Below, piece by piece: positions 7,844 to 17,568 of a stretch of DNA of 64,000 bases. Each line of letters begins with the position of its first letter. Positions within the stretch are counted from its first letter, which is position 1. The stretch is taken from NCBI GenBank assembly GCA_030530985.1, contig JAUMTX010000002.1:1-64000 (forward strand), given 5' to 3'. The DNA is from Corynebacterium sp. (lineage in GTDB: Bacteria > Actinomycetota > Actinomycetes > Mycobacteriales > Mycobacteriaceae). The notes beneath the pieces were generated by a model that saw only the letters and a list, made by a program, of their open reading frames with translations, was not told the DNA's origin and searched no databases. Made by a program: the position numbers and the translations under genes.

Positions 7844-8925
7844 TAGCCCTCCACCTCTTCACCGAAGACACGACGGACATAGAGCAGGCGATCGCCCGGC
7901 TCCACGGTTTCCGCTTCTGGGGAATCAATGCGGTAAAGCTCACCGGAACGCACCACGCCCAGCACAATATCGGCCAGGTGGCGTGGGTTGGCGCCCACCT
8001 CATCCTCGCCCACAACACGCTCAGCAATGGAGAAGCCTTCATCCGGGGACAAAAGGTCCTCCATCATCTCCACCACGGATGGGGTCACTGTGGCAAGACC
8101 AAGCATGCGGCCTGCGGTTTCGGAAGAAATAACCACCGAATCGGCGCCCGACTGGCGCAGCAAATGCGCATTATCGCTCTCACGCACACTGGCAACAATG
8201 GTCGCCGATGGGGCAATCTCACGGATGGACAGAGTCACCAACACCGCAGTATCGTCCATATTCGGGGCGACCACTACTGCCCTGGCCTTAGCCACACCAG
8301 CAAGCTTCAAAACATCAGCCTTGGTGGCCGAACCATTCACAGTCACCAGGCCCTGGCCACTGGCCAAATCAAGGGCGTGCTGATCCGTGTCCACAACAAC
8401 AATCTGTCCCGGTGGAACACCATCGGCCAGAAGGGCTGCCACGGCACTGCGGCCCTTAGTTCCATAACCAATCACCACGGTGTGGTTGCGCATCTTCTTC
8501 CTCCAGCGCTGAATCATAAGTGTGCGGCGGGTTTGCTCGGTGAGCACCGAAAGGGTCGTACCCACCAAGAGGATCAGGAAGGCGATCCTCATTGGTGTAA
8601 TAACAAAAATGTTGACGATACGGGCCTGCTGGGTCACCGGGGTGATATCACCATAGCCGGTGGTGGAAAGGGAGACCGCCGAATAGTAGACGGCATCAAT
8701 GAAGGTGAGGTCCTCCGAATAGCCGCCCTTATCCACATACACAATGACAGCAACTGCAATGAGCAGAATGATCGAATAGACCACACGGCGGAAAATCAGT
8801 GTCCACGGGCTTGTGGTACTGACTTCAGGAATATTAATAATGTGGGTCAGCGCATGGTCAGGCAGCACATCAAGACGGTTCTCATGCGTCTTTGATGAGT
8901 CACCTTTAGGCATCCACCACATCAT
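7843..8925 (-). CDS. Two-TM potassium channel with RCK/TrkA-N domain
   Basis: A 360-residue membrane protein. TM1 is at about 43-65, the pore helix and selectivity filter TTGYGD at 88-93 and TM2 at about 102-127. A cytosolic RCK domain begins with the Rossmann loop GYGTKGRS (153-160), and a TrkA-C-like ligand-binding domain lies at the C-terminus. It should form a tetrameric K+ channel gated by nucleotide or ions. GGAAGGA lies just upstream of ATG 8925; ATG 8922 is an equal alternative. It sits 12 bases after adnB and overlaps nudC by one base, so it is co-transcribed with DNA-repair genes, as I recall for Rv3200c in mycobacteria. Confidence 0.92.
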   Translation of the reverse strand: MMWWMPKGDSSKTHENRLDVLPDHALTHIINIPEVSTTSPWTLIFRRVVYSIILLIAVAVIVYVDKGGYSEDLTFIDAVYYSAVSLSTTGYGDITPVTQQARIVNIFVITPMRIAFLILLVGTTLSVLTEQTRRTLMIQRWRKKMRNHTVVIGYGTKGRSAVAALLADGVPPGQIVVVDTDQHALDLASGQGLVTVNGSATKADVLKLAGVAKARAVVVAPNMDDTAVLVTLSIREIAPSATIVASVRESDNAHLLRQSGADSVVISSETAGRMLGLATVTPSVVEMMEDLLSPDEGFSIAERVVGEDEVGANPRHLADIVLGVVRSGELYRIDSPEAETVEPGDRLLYVRRVFGEEVEG

Positions 8926-8937
8926 TAATTCCTTCCA

Positions 8938-11900
8938 TTACTCTTCCATATCTGGTTCCTCGGAATCTGCTTCCAGTGGCTGCTCATCATGAATAGTCAG
9001 ATTAGCCAATGCTGCAAGCTCATCCTCAGTCATCAACTTTTTAGGCTCAAACTCACTATCATAGGCCACATAATAGAAAAGTGCTCGCACATCTTCTGGC
9101 TTAATCTCTTGACCTAGATATTCAGTGAGGAAGCGGGCCGTTGCAATACGGTATGCTGCCAGCTGAATGGCCGCCGTTTCCTTGGCTGCGCCGGTTGGCT
9201 TACGGCCAGTCTTCCAGTCGACAACAATCCAACCCTTGCTCTCATCATCGCCCTCATGGAAGATGGCGTCAATGCGGCCCTTGTTGAGATAATTACCGAC
9301 ACGAATCTCATAGCCCTGCTCCACAAAGCGAATGGTGCGGTTGGCATTCTGGGTGGCCCAGTCGCTACCAAGGAACTGGTCCTTGAGCTTCTGCAGCTGC
9401 TTCTCATCCAAAGCACCGTACTCTGCTGGGTCCTCACCAATCTCGGCGCGGGCATCAAGATCTACCGCATCCCACAGGCCACTGCCCGTCTTAAGCTGGG
9501 TTTCCACCCATGTGTGGAAGGCAGTACCCTGCTTGGCATAGCGGTTTGGCTTGAGTGGTACTGGGCGCACAATACGGCGGGCAAAGTCGGCCGGATCATT
9601 CTGGATAGCAATCAGATCAGAAGTACTAATGCGATTAGGCAGGGAGTATTCAATCTCATTGCTCTGGCTGCGCTCATACTCTTCAATCAGTGCGGTAACC
9701 TCACGGTCCCACACCGCAGCAAGACTATTATCATCAATGCGCTGGGCTGGGGCTTCCGTCTCACTGATGAGCTTGGCGCCCTCAAGGTATTCCTTGCGCA
9801 GATCATCACCATAGGCGCGTGGCCATGTGGCTGGGCGCATTGGGTTCTGCTCCTCAGTATCCTCAAAGCCCTCGAGCACAGCTTCCTCGGTATGAGGTAC
9901 CTCAGGGTGATACTCATCAAGGTATGCCGTAAAAATCTCCAGTGGCTTGCTGTCCTTAATGTGGCTACTGACCATGAGCTTCTGCTGAGAACGGGTCACT
10001 GCAACATAGAGAAGGCGCAGCTGCTCGCGAATCTCGAATTGCTTGAAGGCATGGGCCATAGCGGTCTTCATTGCTGAGGCCGCCACTGTGTCCTCAAAAG
10101 CACCTGTCTCATCAATGACATACTGCACCTTGCTCGACTGCTTCGGATAACCAACAGCGAGTGGGGCAATAGCCGCAACATTACGAAGATTAGCAATTGG
10201 CAGGCGACCAGGGCTGGTGATGAAGGTGCCGTCGCTTCGCTCGACACTGTAGTTCTTCACATTAATAAACGGCACACAAACAACATCCCATTCGAGGCCC
10301 TTGGCGGAGTGGGCGGTCAAAATCTGAACGCAATCCGAACGGACATTAGACGGGGTGCTCACAGCATCCCTGGTCGAACGGGCATAGTCGAGGTACTCCA
10401 GGAAGTTAACCAAAGTGGCGCCACGAACCTGCGAGTAATTCTCAACGAGCTTATAGAACTCATCCAAGTAGCTCAGGCCAAGGTTGTGCTCATCCAATGG
10501 GTCTTCATTGGATAGAAGCTCGGTGCGCAAATCCAGATGGTTCTCAATATCCACAAAGAGCTCAGGGAGCGGGCGGGACAAACTATCCTTACGGATGGCG
10601 CGCAGCATCTGTCGAACCTCAACCAGACGGCGGTAGCCTTCCTCCGAATACATATCCTTGGCACCAAGGTCGGCCAAGGCATCACCAAGGCCCACACGAG
10701 CCACGCTCTTTTCATAAAGCACCTGGTCAATCTCGCTTCGAAGCAGATCGGCAGGATCCTCAGAGGAGCTTTCCTCCGGACGATCCTCCTGCAGTTTACG
10801 AGTCAACTGCTTAAGGCGCTTGCTCAAAGCCATGAGATCCGACAAACCAATATGGAAGCGTGGGTGGCTAAGCACTGCCAAGAGCGCATCATCATTGGAA
10901 GGATCAGCGGCAACAGTGGCCACGCTGTGGAGGAGCTTAACCTCAGGAATGTCGACTACGCAGACTGGTGGAATCTGAACAGAGATGCCTTCCTTTTGCA
11001 GTGCGGTAGCAATAGGCAAAATCTGGTTATTTGCACGGACAAGGACAGCCGCAGAGAGCTTATCGGAATCTTCCTCAATCTTCTGGTTTGGCTCCCAGTA
11101 GTTGGCCTTAATAAAGCGAACCACTTCTTGGATTTCCAAATCCTTATTCGGCAAAACATGGGCCTCTACCAGGCCACTTCCAGCACCAGGTCGGCTATCG
11201 AGGGCAACAACATCCTCAGTTTCACTGTTCTTAACAATGAAATTGGCAAGCTCCAGAACATCATCTGGGTTACGCCAACTCACGCTAAGCTCAGCTGTGG
11301 CTGCTGGGCTACCATCAGTCTGAAGGAAGTCCTGGCCGAAATTCACAAGGTTATTGGAGTCACCACCACGCCATGCATAAATAGCCTGCATTGGGTCGCC
11401 CACTACTGTCACAGCAAGGTGATCCTGCTGGCCACCGAAAAGGCTCTTCAGAATGTGGTGCTGGGCGTAGCTCGTATCTTGATACTCATCAAGCATGACG
11501 GCACGATACTTGGCGCGCTCACCAATACCCGGCTCATCAGTCTTATCAACAAGACGGCAGACCTCAGTGGTCTGAATATCGAAGGTGGTAATGCCTTGTT
11601 CCTCGAAAAGCTTGAACATCTCCTCGATGAGTTTGAGCAGCGACAAGCGAACTTCCTGCTTCTCATAAAAATCAGGAAGCTTGGAGGCACGCTTACTTGC
11701 TGCAATGAGTTCCTCGACATGGCGCATCAGCGAAGTGGTTTCAGCCTTCACATCCTGAGAGGTGATGTAATTGCTGTTCATGCTCGAGAGAAGGGAACGC
11801 AAATGCTCAACGAGTTCCTTATCGCGCTTATACCCCAAATCCATCACAGTCTGAGAGGTATAGAGCTCATTGCGCAAGATAATGAGCAGCTCTGCGGTGG

Positions 11901-12357
11901 AAATAACGCGGCGATCCACATCTGTTGGCAACAGAAGGCCATACTCACGCAGAATGCGCGCAAAGTAGGCGTCATAGGTCATGACAGTTGGATTGATGAC
12001 ACGCAAAGTGTCCTTCAAATCCGGGAAATTGCGCAGAATATTAGGGTTACTCAGGCGCTCACGGATACGGCGGCCCAGCTCACGGGCAGCCTTACGGGTA
12101 AAGGTGAGGCCCAAAATCTCCTCGGGACGAATACCCTCATTAATGACCAGCCACACGGCACGGGCAGCCATAGTTTCGGTCTTACCAGCGCCCGCACCAG
12201 CAATAACACGGATTGGTTCACAAGGGGCCGAAATAACAGCGGCCTGCTGCTCATTCGGCGCATACTTCATGCCAAGATACTTGGTGGCAAGAATCTTTGG
12301 ATCCCTGGCATCCCCACGGTCAATAGGAGTGCCGGTACCGTTCGTAGTTGCAGTCAT
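8938..12357 (-). CDS. adnB: AdnB subunit of the AdnAB helicase-nuclease
   Basis: A 1139-residue UvrD-like motor fused to a RecB-type nuclease. Walker A AGAGAGKT (53-60) and motif II DEYQDT (290-295) are intact, so this is the ATP-driven translocase subunit. The C-terminal nuclease has GRIDAI with D1030, VVDWK with D1047 and K1049, and the QLAAY motif (Q1065, Y1069). AdnAB resects double-strand breaks in mycobacteria, taking the place of RecBCD/AddAB. ATG 12357 follows AGGAGG. adnA ends 18 bases upstream. Leftward, the K+ channel gene begins 12 bases downstream. Confidence 0.94.
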   Translation of the reverse strand: MTATTNGTGTPIDRGDARDPKILATKYLGMKYAPNEQQAAVISAPCEPIRVIAGAGAGKTETMAARAVWLVINEGIRPEEILGLTFTRKAARELGRRIRERLSNPNILRNFPDLKDTLRVINPTVMTYDAYFARILREYGLLLPTDVDRRVISTAELLIILRNELYTSQTVMDLGYKRDKELVEHLRSLLSSMNSNYITSQDVKAETTSLMRHVEELIAASKRASKLPDFYEKQEVRLSLLKLIEEMFKLFEEQGITTFDIQTTEVCRLVDKTDEPGIGERAKYRAVMLDEYQDTSYAQHHILKSLFGGQQDHLAVTVVGDPMQAIYAWRGGDSNNLVNFGQDFLQTDGSPAATAELSVSWRNPDDVLELANFIVKNSETEDVVALDSRPGAGSGLVEAHVLPNKDLEIQEVVRFIKANYWEPNQKIEEDSDKLSAAVLVRANNQILPIATALQKEGISVQIPPVCVVDIPEVKLLHSVATVAADPSNDDALLAVLSHPRFHIGLSDLMALSKRLKQLTRKLQEDRPEESSSEDPADLLRSEIDQVLYEKSVARVGLGDALADLGAKDMYSEEGYRRLVEVRQMLRAIRKDSLSRPLPELFVDIENHLDLRTELLSNEDPLDEHNLGLSYLDEFYKLVENYSQVRGATLVNFLEYLDYARSTRDAVSTPSNVRSDCVQILTAHSAKGLEWDVVCVPFINVKNYSVERSDGTFITSPGRLPIANLRNVAAIAPLAVGYPKQSSKVQYVIDETGAFEDTVAASAMKTAMAHAFKQFEIREQLRLLYVAVTRSQQKLMVSSHIKDSKPLEIFTAYLDEYHPEVPHTEEAVLEGFEDTEEQNPMRPATWPRAYGDDLRKEYLEGAKLISETEAPAQRIDDNSLAAVWDREVTALIEEYERSQSNEIEYSLPNRISTSDLIAIQNDPADFARRIVRPVPLKPNRYAKQGTAFHTWVETQLKTGSGLWDAVDLDARAEIGEDPAEYGALDEKQLQKLKDQFLGSDWATQNANRTIRFVEQGYEIRVGNYLNKGRIDAIFHEGDDESKGWIVVDWKTGRKPTGAAKETAAIQLAAYRIATARFLTEYLGQEIKPEDVRALFYYVAYDSEFEPKKLMTEDELAALANLTIHDEQPLEADSEEPDMEE

Positions 12358-12375
12358 AATTGCTCCTCCTATGTC

Positions 12376-15300
12376 CTAGTTAGCTTCCGAATTGCTTTCA
12401 TCACCATCAGTGGCGAGACCGAAGGATGTGCAGGTAGCACAGGTAGAATCGCCACAGGCAGGTACTTCTTCAAGGCGCAGGGCGCTCAAACTCTCAGAGA
12501 TATCATTGATGAACTCTTCAAGGTTGATGGATTCCTGGGAATCATCACCATCCAGTGGAAGGGTCTTCTCCGCATAGGCCTTAGTGGTTGTTTTGAAACC
12601 GACCACAGCAGGAACCACATTCTGCAGTTCCACAGCATCTGCGGCGGAAGGACTCTGCTCCAATTGGGCGGCATCGGTGATGCGTCGACTAGCTTCATCA
12701 AAAAGACCTGCACGGGCCGCAACAGCATAAGCCCAGAGCTGCAATTTGAATTCCTCAGGCTTCTTGCTCGAATACTTAAAGTCCACAATACGAGACTCAT
12801 TCGATCGAAGTTCTAGCAGGTCAATACGACCGGCAACGCGAAACGCATCATCGCCCTCGCCCATCATCACATCAAGATTAAGCTCTGGGAAACGGCGCTC
12901 CGCCGGGTTCGAATCAATATACTTATCGACAAAACCCAAAGCCTTTTCAAAATCAGCCCTCTTACCAAACTGGGTGAGTTGGGATTCGGCGCGCTCAAAA
13001 CCATTAAGAACCATGGTTCGAGCCTCTTCCCTATCCAAACCACGAATAACAGCCTCGGCATAGGCATGGACCAAAGTACCCATGCGGGAATGCTCATTGC
13101 TGGTGAACTGCCCAAGATTACGAACCACAAAGCTCAATGGGCAGCGGAAGAGCTCACTCAAATTCGAAGGGCCAACGCGGCGGGTGCGGACAGACTCCAC
13201 AGAGGTGTGGGAAGAAAGCGGAATCATGCCAACCCACTTTTCCGGATTAGAACCCGGAACCTCAGCCTCAATAAGGCGGTTAAGCTGGGCGGCTGCCTGC
13301 TTGCGGGCATCGGAGCGGGCAAGCTCACTATAGGGGTCCACACCGATATTGCAGACCACGCGGCGCAGCTCAGCAATAAGCTCCTCACGGGAATACACTC
13401 GCATGCGGCTGCGGTAATCCAAGGCAGGAGTCTCAGCATCCGCATCGGCCTCCAACTCTGGGCTATCGGCAGCCTGGTCCTTGAAGAAATCCTCAAGGCT
13501 CATGGCCTTATTGTCCTTCTGGCCAAACTTCTTAGCCATCTGGTCAAGATACATGGATGGCTCGACCGGATCGTCACCACTAGGCTCGTCAACTGCAAGA
13601 ATGTAAAGTGCGTCGGTGGCACGACCACATGCAAGGTTAAAGAGACGCTTCTCCTCGGATAGGCGGGCAAGTAGGTGAGGATTAGGGGTGCCAGGCTCCA
13701 TGCCATTGTCCACATAGTCCAGGAATTCCTCAAGACCAAAAAGTGTGCCCACACGGTCCAGATTCGGCCAGGTCTCCGCATTGACCTGGGCAATGAAGAC
13801 ATGGCTCCACTCCTGGCCCTGGGTGGAGTGGGCGGTGAGCAGATTCACCGCATCAATGGTGAAACCACCACGCTCACGGGTAATGGTTGGCAGCTGCTGC
13901 TCCTCCACGGCACTAATGAAACGGCGCAGCTCCGCACCCGGGTTACGCTCAGCAAAGTCACCCAGGTAGTCAAAGAAAGTCATGGCCACATCAAGCTCAT
14001 GGCTGGCCTGCGCGCCGGCAGTACCACCACCAAGGGCGATATTTTGCAGGCGGCGGCTAAGCCCCGTGGAATCCCACATATTCCAGAAGATGAGCTCAAC
14101 GCCCTCCTTCTTCTTCATCGACTTATAGCCAGCCTGAATCAAGCCCTCCACATTATTAAAAACAATGCGTTCAAAGCTGCGGGCATTACCATTAACCAGG
14201 GCCTCACGGATCTCATTTTCGGCCTCCGTATTCTTATGGAATGGGTCGAAAATATTGCGCAAAACATCCAGGGCCTGGTTATTTACAGAGCTGCTATCTG
14301 GTGGAAGCTCATAGTCCATCTGGATCATGAGCTGGCGCACCGAACGAATCAGACGGTTATACAAAACCGCATCGGCACCAATAATTGGGCCAGTGAGAAG
14401 AGTCTGCAAGTCTTTACTGGTCAAGCGCTCAAAGAAAGACTTGGCCGTAATGAGCAGGGACTGAACCAAAGGCTCCTCATTGAGGACAATTTCGGTGGCG
14501 GGAATCTTCACCGGCACATTAGCCTGGTGGAGCACGTGGCGCAGCATGCCAAATGGGCTGCGGTTACGGGTCACAATGGCCATATTGGAATAAGGCACAC
14601 CATCGAGCAAATGGGCGCGGCGCACACGGTCAGCAATAAAGCGGTACTGCTCCATTGGGCTTGAAGCAATCAGCGCATGGCACTCCTCAGGCTTACGCAG
14701 AGACTCCTCATAGCGCAGCTCCTCAATAGGCTGATCAAAAGGAGGCTTAAAGGCGCGCAGGAATTCACCGCTGGCACCACGGAAGTGGAAAACAGACTGG
14801 TCAGGGTCACCCGCAATAATAGTGGAGGTGGTGGCAGGAATCAGGGTTTCCAGAAGCTTGGCGGAGAGAGGATCCAGATTCTGGGCATCATCAATGTAGA
14901 GGTACTTCACGCGATTCTGCCAATCCGCAAGAATATCCGGGTCAGCGAGGGCCTCATTGGCCTTCACAATAAGCTCAGAGCCGGAGACGCGCTCAGCGCC
15001 CTCAAGGCCCATGATTTCCTCATACTGCTTGAGGAACTTACCGGCAGCAACCCAGCGTGGGCGGTTCCACTTTTCACCATCAGCAATGAGCTCCTCAGGG
15101 GCATAGCCGCGCTCAATGGCACGCAGCAGGAAGTCACGCAGCTCGCGGGCAAAACTCACAAGAGTAATAGCGGGGCGAATATCCTCCGGCCACATGCTGG
15201 CCTCACCGGCCTCCGCATCCTTAGCCTGGCCGAGAAGAAGTTCACGAATAATCGCATCCTGCTCCGCACCGGACAAAAGACGAGGCAGAAATTCCTGATT

Positions 15301-15660
15301 AGCCTTACGAGCTCGGTAAACGAGAATCTCATAGGCCAAAGAGTGCATGGTGCGGGCAATAGAACGCTCCGCGGAATACTCCGGATTAGTGGCAAGAAGA
15401 TAGGCCGTAATGGCATCATTAATGCGATTAACAGACTTCTTGCTACCACCAACGACGACAATATTATTGGGTGCTACGCCTTCGTCGATACGCGCGCAGA
15501 CGGAGTCAATGATTGTGGTGGTTACGCCACTACCGGCGGTACCAATCAGGCGGAAATATCCGCGAGAACCCAGCCCTTGAGTTTTGGGCGTATATGTAAA
15601 GTCTTCCTCGACACGGCGAAAGCGAATGTCAAGGCCCTTTTTACCTGTGGTACTACTCAT
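12376..15660 (-). CDS. adnA: AdnA subunit of the AdnAB helicase-nuclease, with degenerate Walker A
   Basis: A 1094-residue partner of AdnB. The P-loop reads GTAGSGVTT (40-48): the invariant lysine is V46. Motif II is DDAQ instead of DExQ. ATP hydrolysis by this subunit is therefore unlikely, in line with reports, from memory, that AdnB is the main motor. The nuclease domain looks intact: GRIDLL (D947), VDFK (D960, K962), QLWAY (Q974, Y978). C840 together with C1069, C1074 and C1077 (CGDSTCATC) could bind an iron-sulfur cluster as in AddB-type nucleases. I chose ATG 15660 because GGGAG lies 5-6 bases upstream; ATG 15672 is in frame but has no ribosome binding site. Confidence 0.92.
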   Translation of the reverse strand: MSSTTGKKGLDIRFRRVEEDFTYTPKTQGLGSRGYFRLIGTAGSGVTTTIIDSVCARIDEGVAPNNIVVVGGSKKSVNRINDAITAYLLATNPEYSAERSIARTMHSLAYEILVYRARKANQEFLPRLLSGAEQDAIIRELLLGQAKDAEAGEASMWPEDIRPAITLVSFARELRDFLLRAIERGYAPEELIADGEKWNRPRWVAAGKFLKQYEEIMGLEGAERVSGSELIVKANEALADPDILADWQNRVKYLYIDDAQNLDPLSAKLLETLIPATTSTIIAGDPDQSVFHFRGASGEFLRAFKPPFDQPIEELRYEESLRKPEECHALIASSPMEQYRFIADRVRRAHLLDGVPYSNMAIVTRNRSPFGMLRHVLHQANVPVKIPATEIVLNEEPLVQSLLITAKSFFERLTSKDLQTLLTGPIIGADAVLYNRLIRSVRQLMIQMDYELPPDSSSVNNQALDVLRNIFDPFHKNTEAENEIREALVNGNARSFERIVFNNVEGLIQAGYKSMKKKEGVELIFWNMWDSTGLSRRLQNIALGGGTAGAQASHELDVAMTFFDYLGDFAERNPGAELRRFISAVEEQQLPTITRERGGFTIDAVNLLTAHSTQGQEWSHVFIAQVNAETWPNLDRVGTLFGLEEFLDYVDNGMEPGTPNPHLLARLSEEKRLFNLACGRATDALYILAVDEPSGDDPVEPSMYLDQMAKKFGQKDNKAMSLEDFFKDQAADSPELEADADAETPALDYRSRMRVYSREELIAELRRVVCNIGVDPYSELARSDARKQAAAQLNRLIEAEVPGSNPEKWVGMIPLSSHTSVESVRTRRVGPSNLSELFRCPLSFVVRNLGQFTSNEHSRMGTLVHAYAEAVIRGLDREEARTMVLNGFERAESQLTQFGKRADFEKALGFVDKYIDSNPAERRFPELNLDVMMGEGDDAFRVAGRIDLLELRSNESRIVDFKYSSKKPEEFKLQLWAYAVAARAGLFDEASRRITDAAQLEQSPSAADAVELQNVVPAVVGFKTTTKAYAEKTLPLDGDDSQESINLEEFINDISESLSALRLEEVPACGDSTCATCTSFGLATDGDESNSEAN

Positions 15661-15795
15661 TCCGTCTCCCATCCCGCTGACTAGCGATCAGTTGATAGTA
15701 AAATCACTACCTCAAATCATAGCCGCCGATGGTGACATTAATAAGGGCACGCCACAAAGAGCCTGGTTAAAGGCCTAATTTTGCAGTTTTACCGC

Positions 15796-16665
15796 TTAAT
15801 CTTCGCGCTTGGACAGGCCCAAACTACGGGCCAACTCAACCAAACGCAAGGTTTCGTGGGTGCGCGCGCCCAAGGCGTTGGCGTAGAGGCGGTAGCTCAA
15901 TGCGCGCAGCAAAAGCTGCTCCCAATCAGGAAGATAATTATATCGGCGCAGGATACGAGGGCTGGCAGCACCATCGGCCAAAGCATCAATGGCAACCAGG
16001 GCCGCACTATAACCGGCAGGGTGCGCCTGGAAATAAATATCGGTCACAACCGGTGGCATGGAAGGCTGAAGAATAGTCGTGCCCCACATATCGGCATGGA
16101 TGAGCTGGCGCTTTTTATCAATAGGTTCCAGCTTTGGAAAAATCGCGGCGATAGTTTCAAGCGCCGAAATAAAGGTGGTATCAGTAGCAAAATCCGGATT
16201 GCTCACATAGCTACTAATCACATCGGCCGGGGTATCCGACCAGGCCGCAAAATCAGCGGTGCGATAAATCTTATTATCCTCACCAAAATCCGGAAGATAA
16301 TCCACAAAGCGCGGAATATCCACATCGCGCATGGCCTCTTCCACATCAAGAGCTGCACGAATCACCAGGTCAGGATTGGTACGAGCCACACCGGGCTCAT
16401 AAACAGTGGCCTTATAGCCACGCACCACCACGCGCCCATCACCGGAATGCAAGGGGCGGGCAAAGCGCACGAACTGTGGCTTCACATTCTCACGCAGGCG
16501 GGCGGAGAGCAACTGGTTATCGCGGCTCATCACCGGGGAAATCACAGTCGAATCCACCAGCACACCATAATCCCATTCATTGCCAAGCGAGGTGCCTGGT
16601 GTCGAAGGGGAAATATTAAAAGCCGAGGCTATAGGGCCTGGGATGCCATTCTGCGTTGAGGTCAT
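15796..16665 (-). CDS. Actinobacterial TIGR02569 family protein (aminoglycoside-phosphotransferase-like fold)
   Basis: A 289-residue soluble protein. LIHADMWGTTIL followed by VVTDIYF resembles the HGDLHxxNIL and IDW elements of aminoglycoside/choline kinases, but the Brenner-motif second Asp/His pattern is altered (HADMWGT), so kinase activity is uncertain. The arrangement matches the actinobacteria-only family I know as TIGR02569. ATG 16665 has no Shine-Dalgarno sequence; TAAAAT lies 6 bases upstream and overlaps the stop codon of the preceding DUF3152 gene. The start is thus probably leaderless and independently transcribed. About 130 bases separate its end from the adnA start. Role unknown. 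Confidence 0.72.
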   Translation of the reverse strand: MTSTQNGIPGPIASAFNISPSTPGTSLGNEWDYGVLVDSTVISPVMSRDNQLLSARLRENVKPQFVRFARPLHSGDGRVVVRGYKATVYEPGVARTNPDLVIRAALDVEEAMRDVDIPRFVDYLPDFGEDNKIYRTADFAAWSDTPADVISSYVSNPDFATDTTFISALETIAAIFPKLEPIDKKRQLIHADMWGTTILQPSMPPVVTDIYFQAHPAGYSAALVAIDALADGAASPRILRRYNYLPDWEQLLLRALSYRLYANALGARTHETLRLVELARSLGLSKRED

Positions 16666-16671
16666 GGGGCT

Positions 16672-16677
16672 ATTTTA
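16672..16677 (-). promoter_or_regulatory. -10 box TAAAAT of the TIGR02569 gene (leaderless)
   Basis: TAAAAT lies 6 bases before ATG 16665 on the minus strand. Its last bases coincide with the TAA stop of the upstream DUF3152 gene. Confidence 0.45.
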
Positions 16678-17568
16678 ACCCGTTGGATAGGGCCAGGCGT
16701 TGAAGCGACACGTGTGATTACCGGCATCTTCATAGTCACCTGGGTCGGCGATCTCAATGAGATCCTCATTATTCAAACTCAGGGTTTGCTGCATCATCAC
16801 TGGGGCAAGCTGGCCGTCACCCGGGCAGGCAACGTGCTGATAGCCCAGCGCATGGCCTACTTCGTGATTAACCACGTATTGGCGGTAGCTGCCCACATCG
16901 CCATTGAAGGTGGTGGCGCCGCGCACCCAGCGTGCCTCATTGATAATGACGCGCTCCCCTTCGGTGGTATAGCAGCTGGTTTCGGCAGCGATGGTATAGC
17001 CACAGTAGCGGTGGGTGGTGTCGGGGGTGACGAGCTGGATGTGCAGGTTGGCTTCATCCGCATTGCTGACGTGGATGAAGGCAAAGCGCTCGTCCTTGGT
17101 CCAGCTCAGTGGGCTGGCCAGGGTGTTTTCAATGAGGGATACGACGGCACTGTCGCCGCCATAGGCATTGGTGTCGATAGGGTTTTCAATATCGACCGTA
17201 TAGCGAATAACGCGCGTTGTGCCCTGCCCTACCTGCTCTTCTTTAATAGGAGCTATGCGACGATACGTATTATCGCCCGTTTGTGTAAAAGGCAGTCCTG
17301 GGGGCAGCTCACCCATGCCGTCCGGCAGGGCCGCTGGGGCCACATAGCCGGGGTCATTCTCGTGCGAATCTGCCTCGGTGGCCGCTTGAACAGCAGTTTC
17401 AGGCGGCAAGGCTTGGTTTTGCGCCGGCGCGGATAGCAGATCAATAATGACCCACAGGGTCACAATCAAAATAGCAATAACCACCCACAGGCGATAGTCA
17501 AGCACAAGGGGCTTGGATGCTGGGGTGGCTGAACGCCGACGGCGTTGCGCGTTACGCGAATGTGTCAT
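16675..17568 (-). CDS. DUF3152 protein: membrane-anchored zincin-like metalloprotease
   Basis: A 297-residue protein. A basic N-terminus (RRRR at about 10-13) precedes one TM helix (about 27-47), so the C-terminal part is extracytoplasmic. The catalytic motif HEVGHALGYQH gives HExxHxxGxxH, the metzincin-type zinc site, and is followed by APVMMQQT, whose Met fits a Met-turn. Four cysteines in the outer domain could form disulfides. The ATG shares one base with the stop of the DUF3107 gene upstream, so the pair is translationally coupled. The family is restricted to actinobacteria (Rv3207c); the substrate is unknown. Confidence 0.85.
   Translation of the reverse strand: MTHSRNAQRRRRSATPASKPLVLDYRLWVVIAILIVTLWVIIDLLSAPAQNQALPPETAVQAATEADSHENDPGYVAPAALPDGMGELPPGLPFTQTGDNTYRRIAPIKEEQVGQGTTRVIRYTVDIENPIDTNAYGGDSAVVSLIENTLASPLSWTKDERFAFIHVSNADEANLHIQLVTPDTTHRYCGYTIAAETSCYTTEGERVIINEARWVRGATTFNGDVGSYRQYVVNHEVGHALGYQHVACPGDGQLAPVMMQQTLSLNNEDLIEIADPGDYEDAGNHTCRFNAWPYPTG

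Noticed and set aside
10537..12816. 759-codon open frame on the plus strand
   Set aside because: It lies fully opposite adnB and adnA, which have clear helicase and nuclease motifs. Its translation shows no domain and it has no ribosome binding site.
15660..15672. adnA start at ATG 15672
   Set aside because: The GGGAG that should be the ribosome binding site of ATG 15660 lies inside these four codons; 15660 is the better start.
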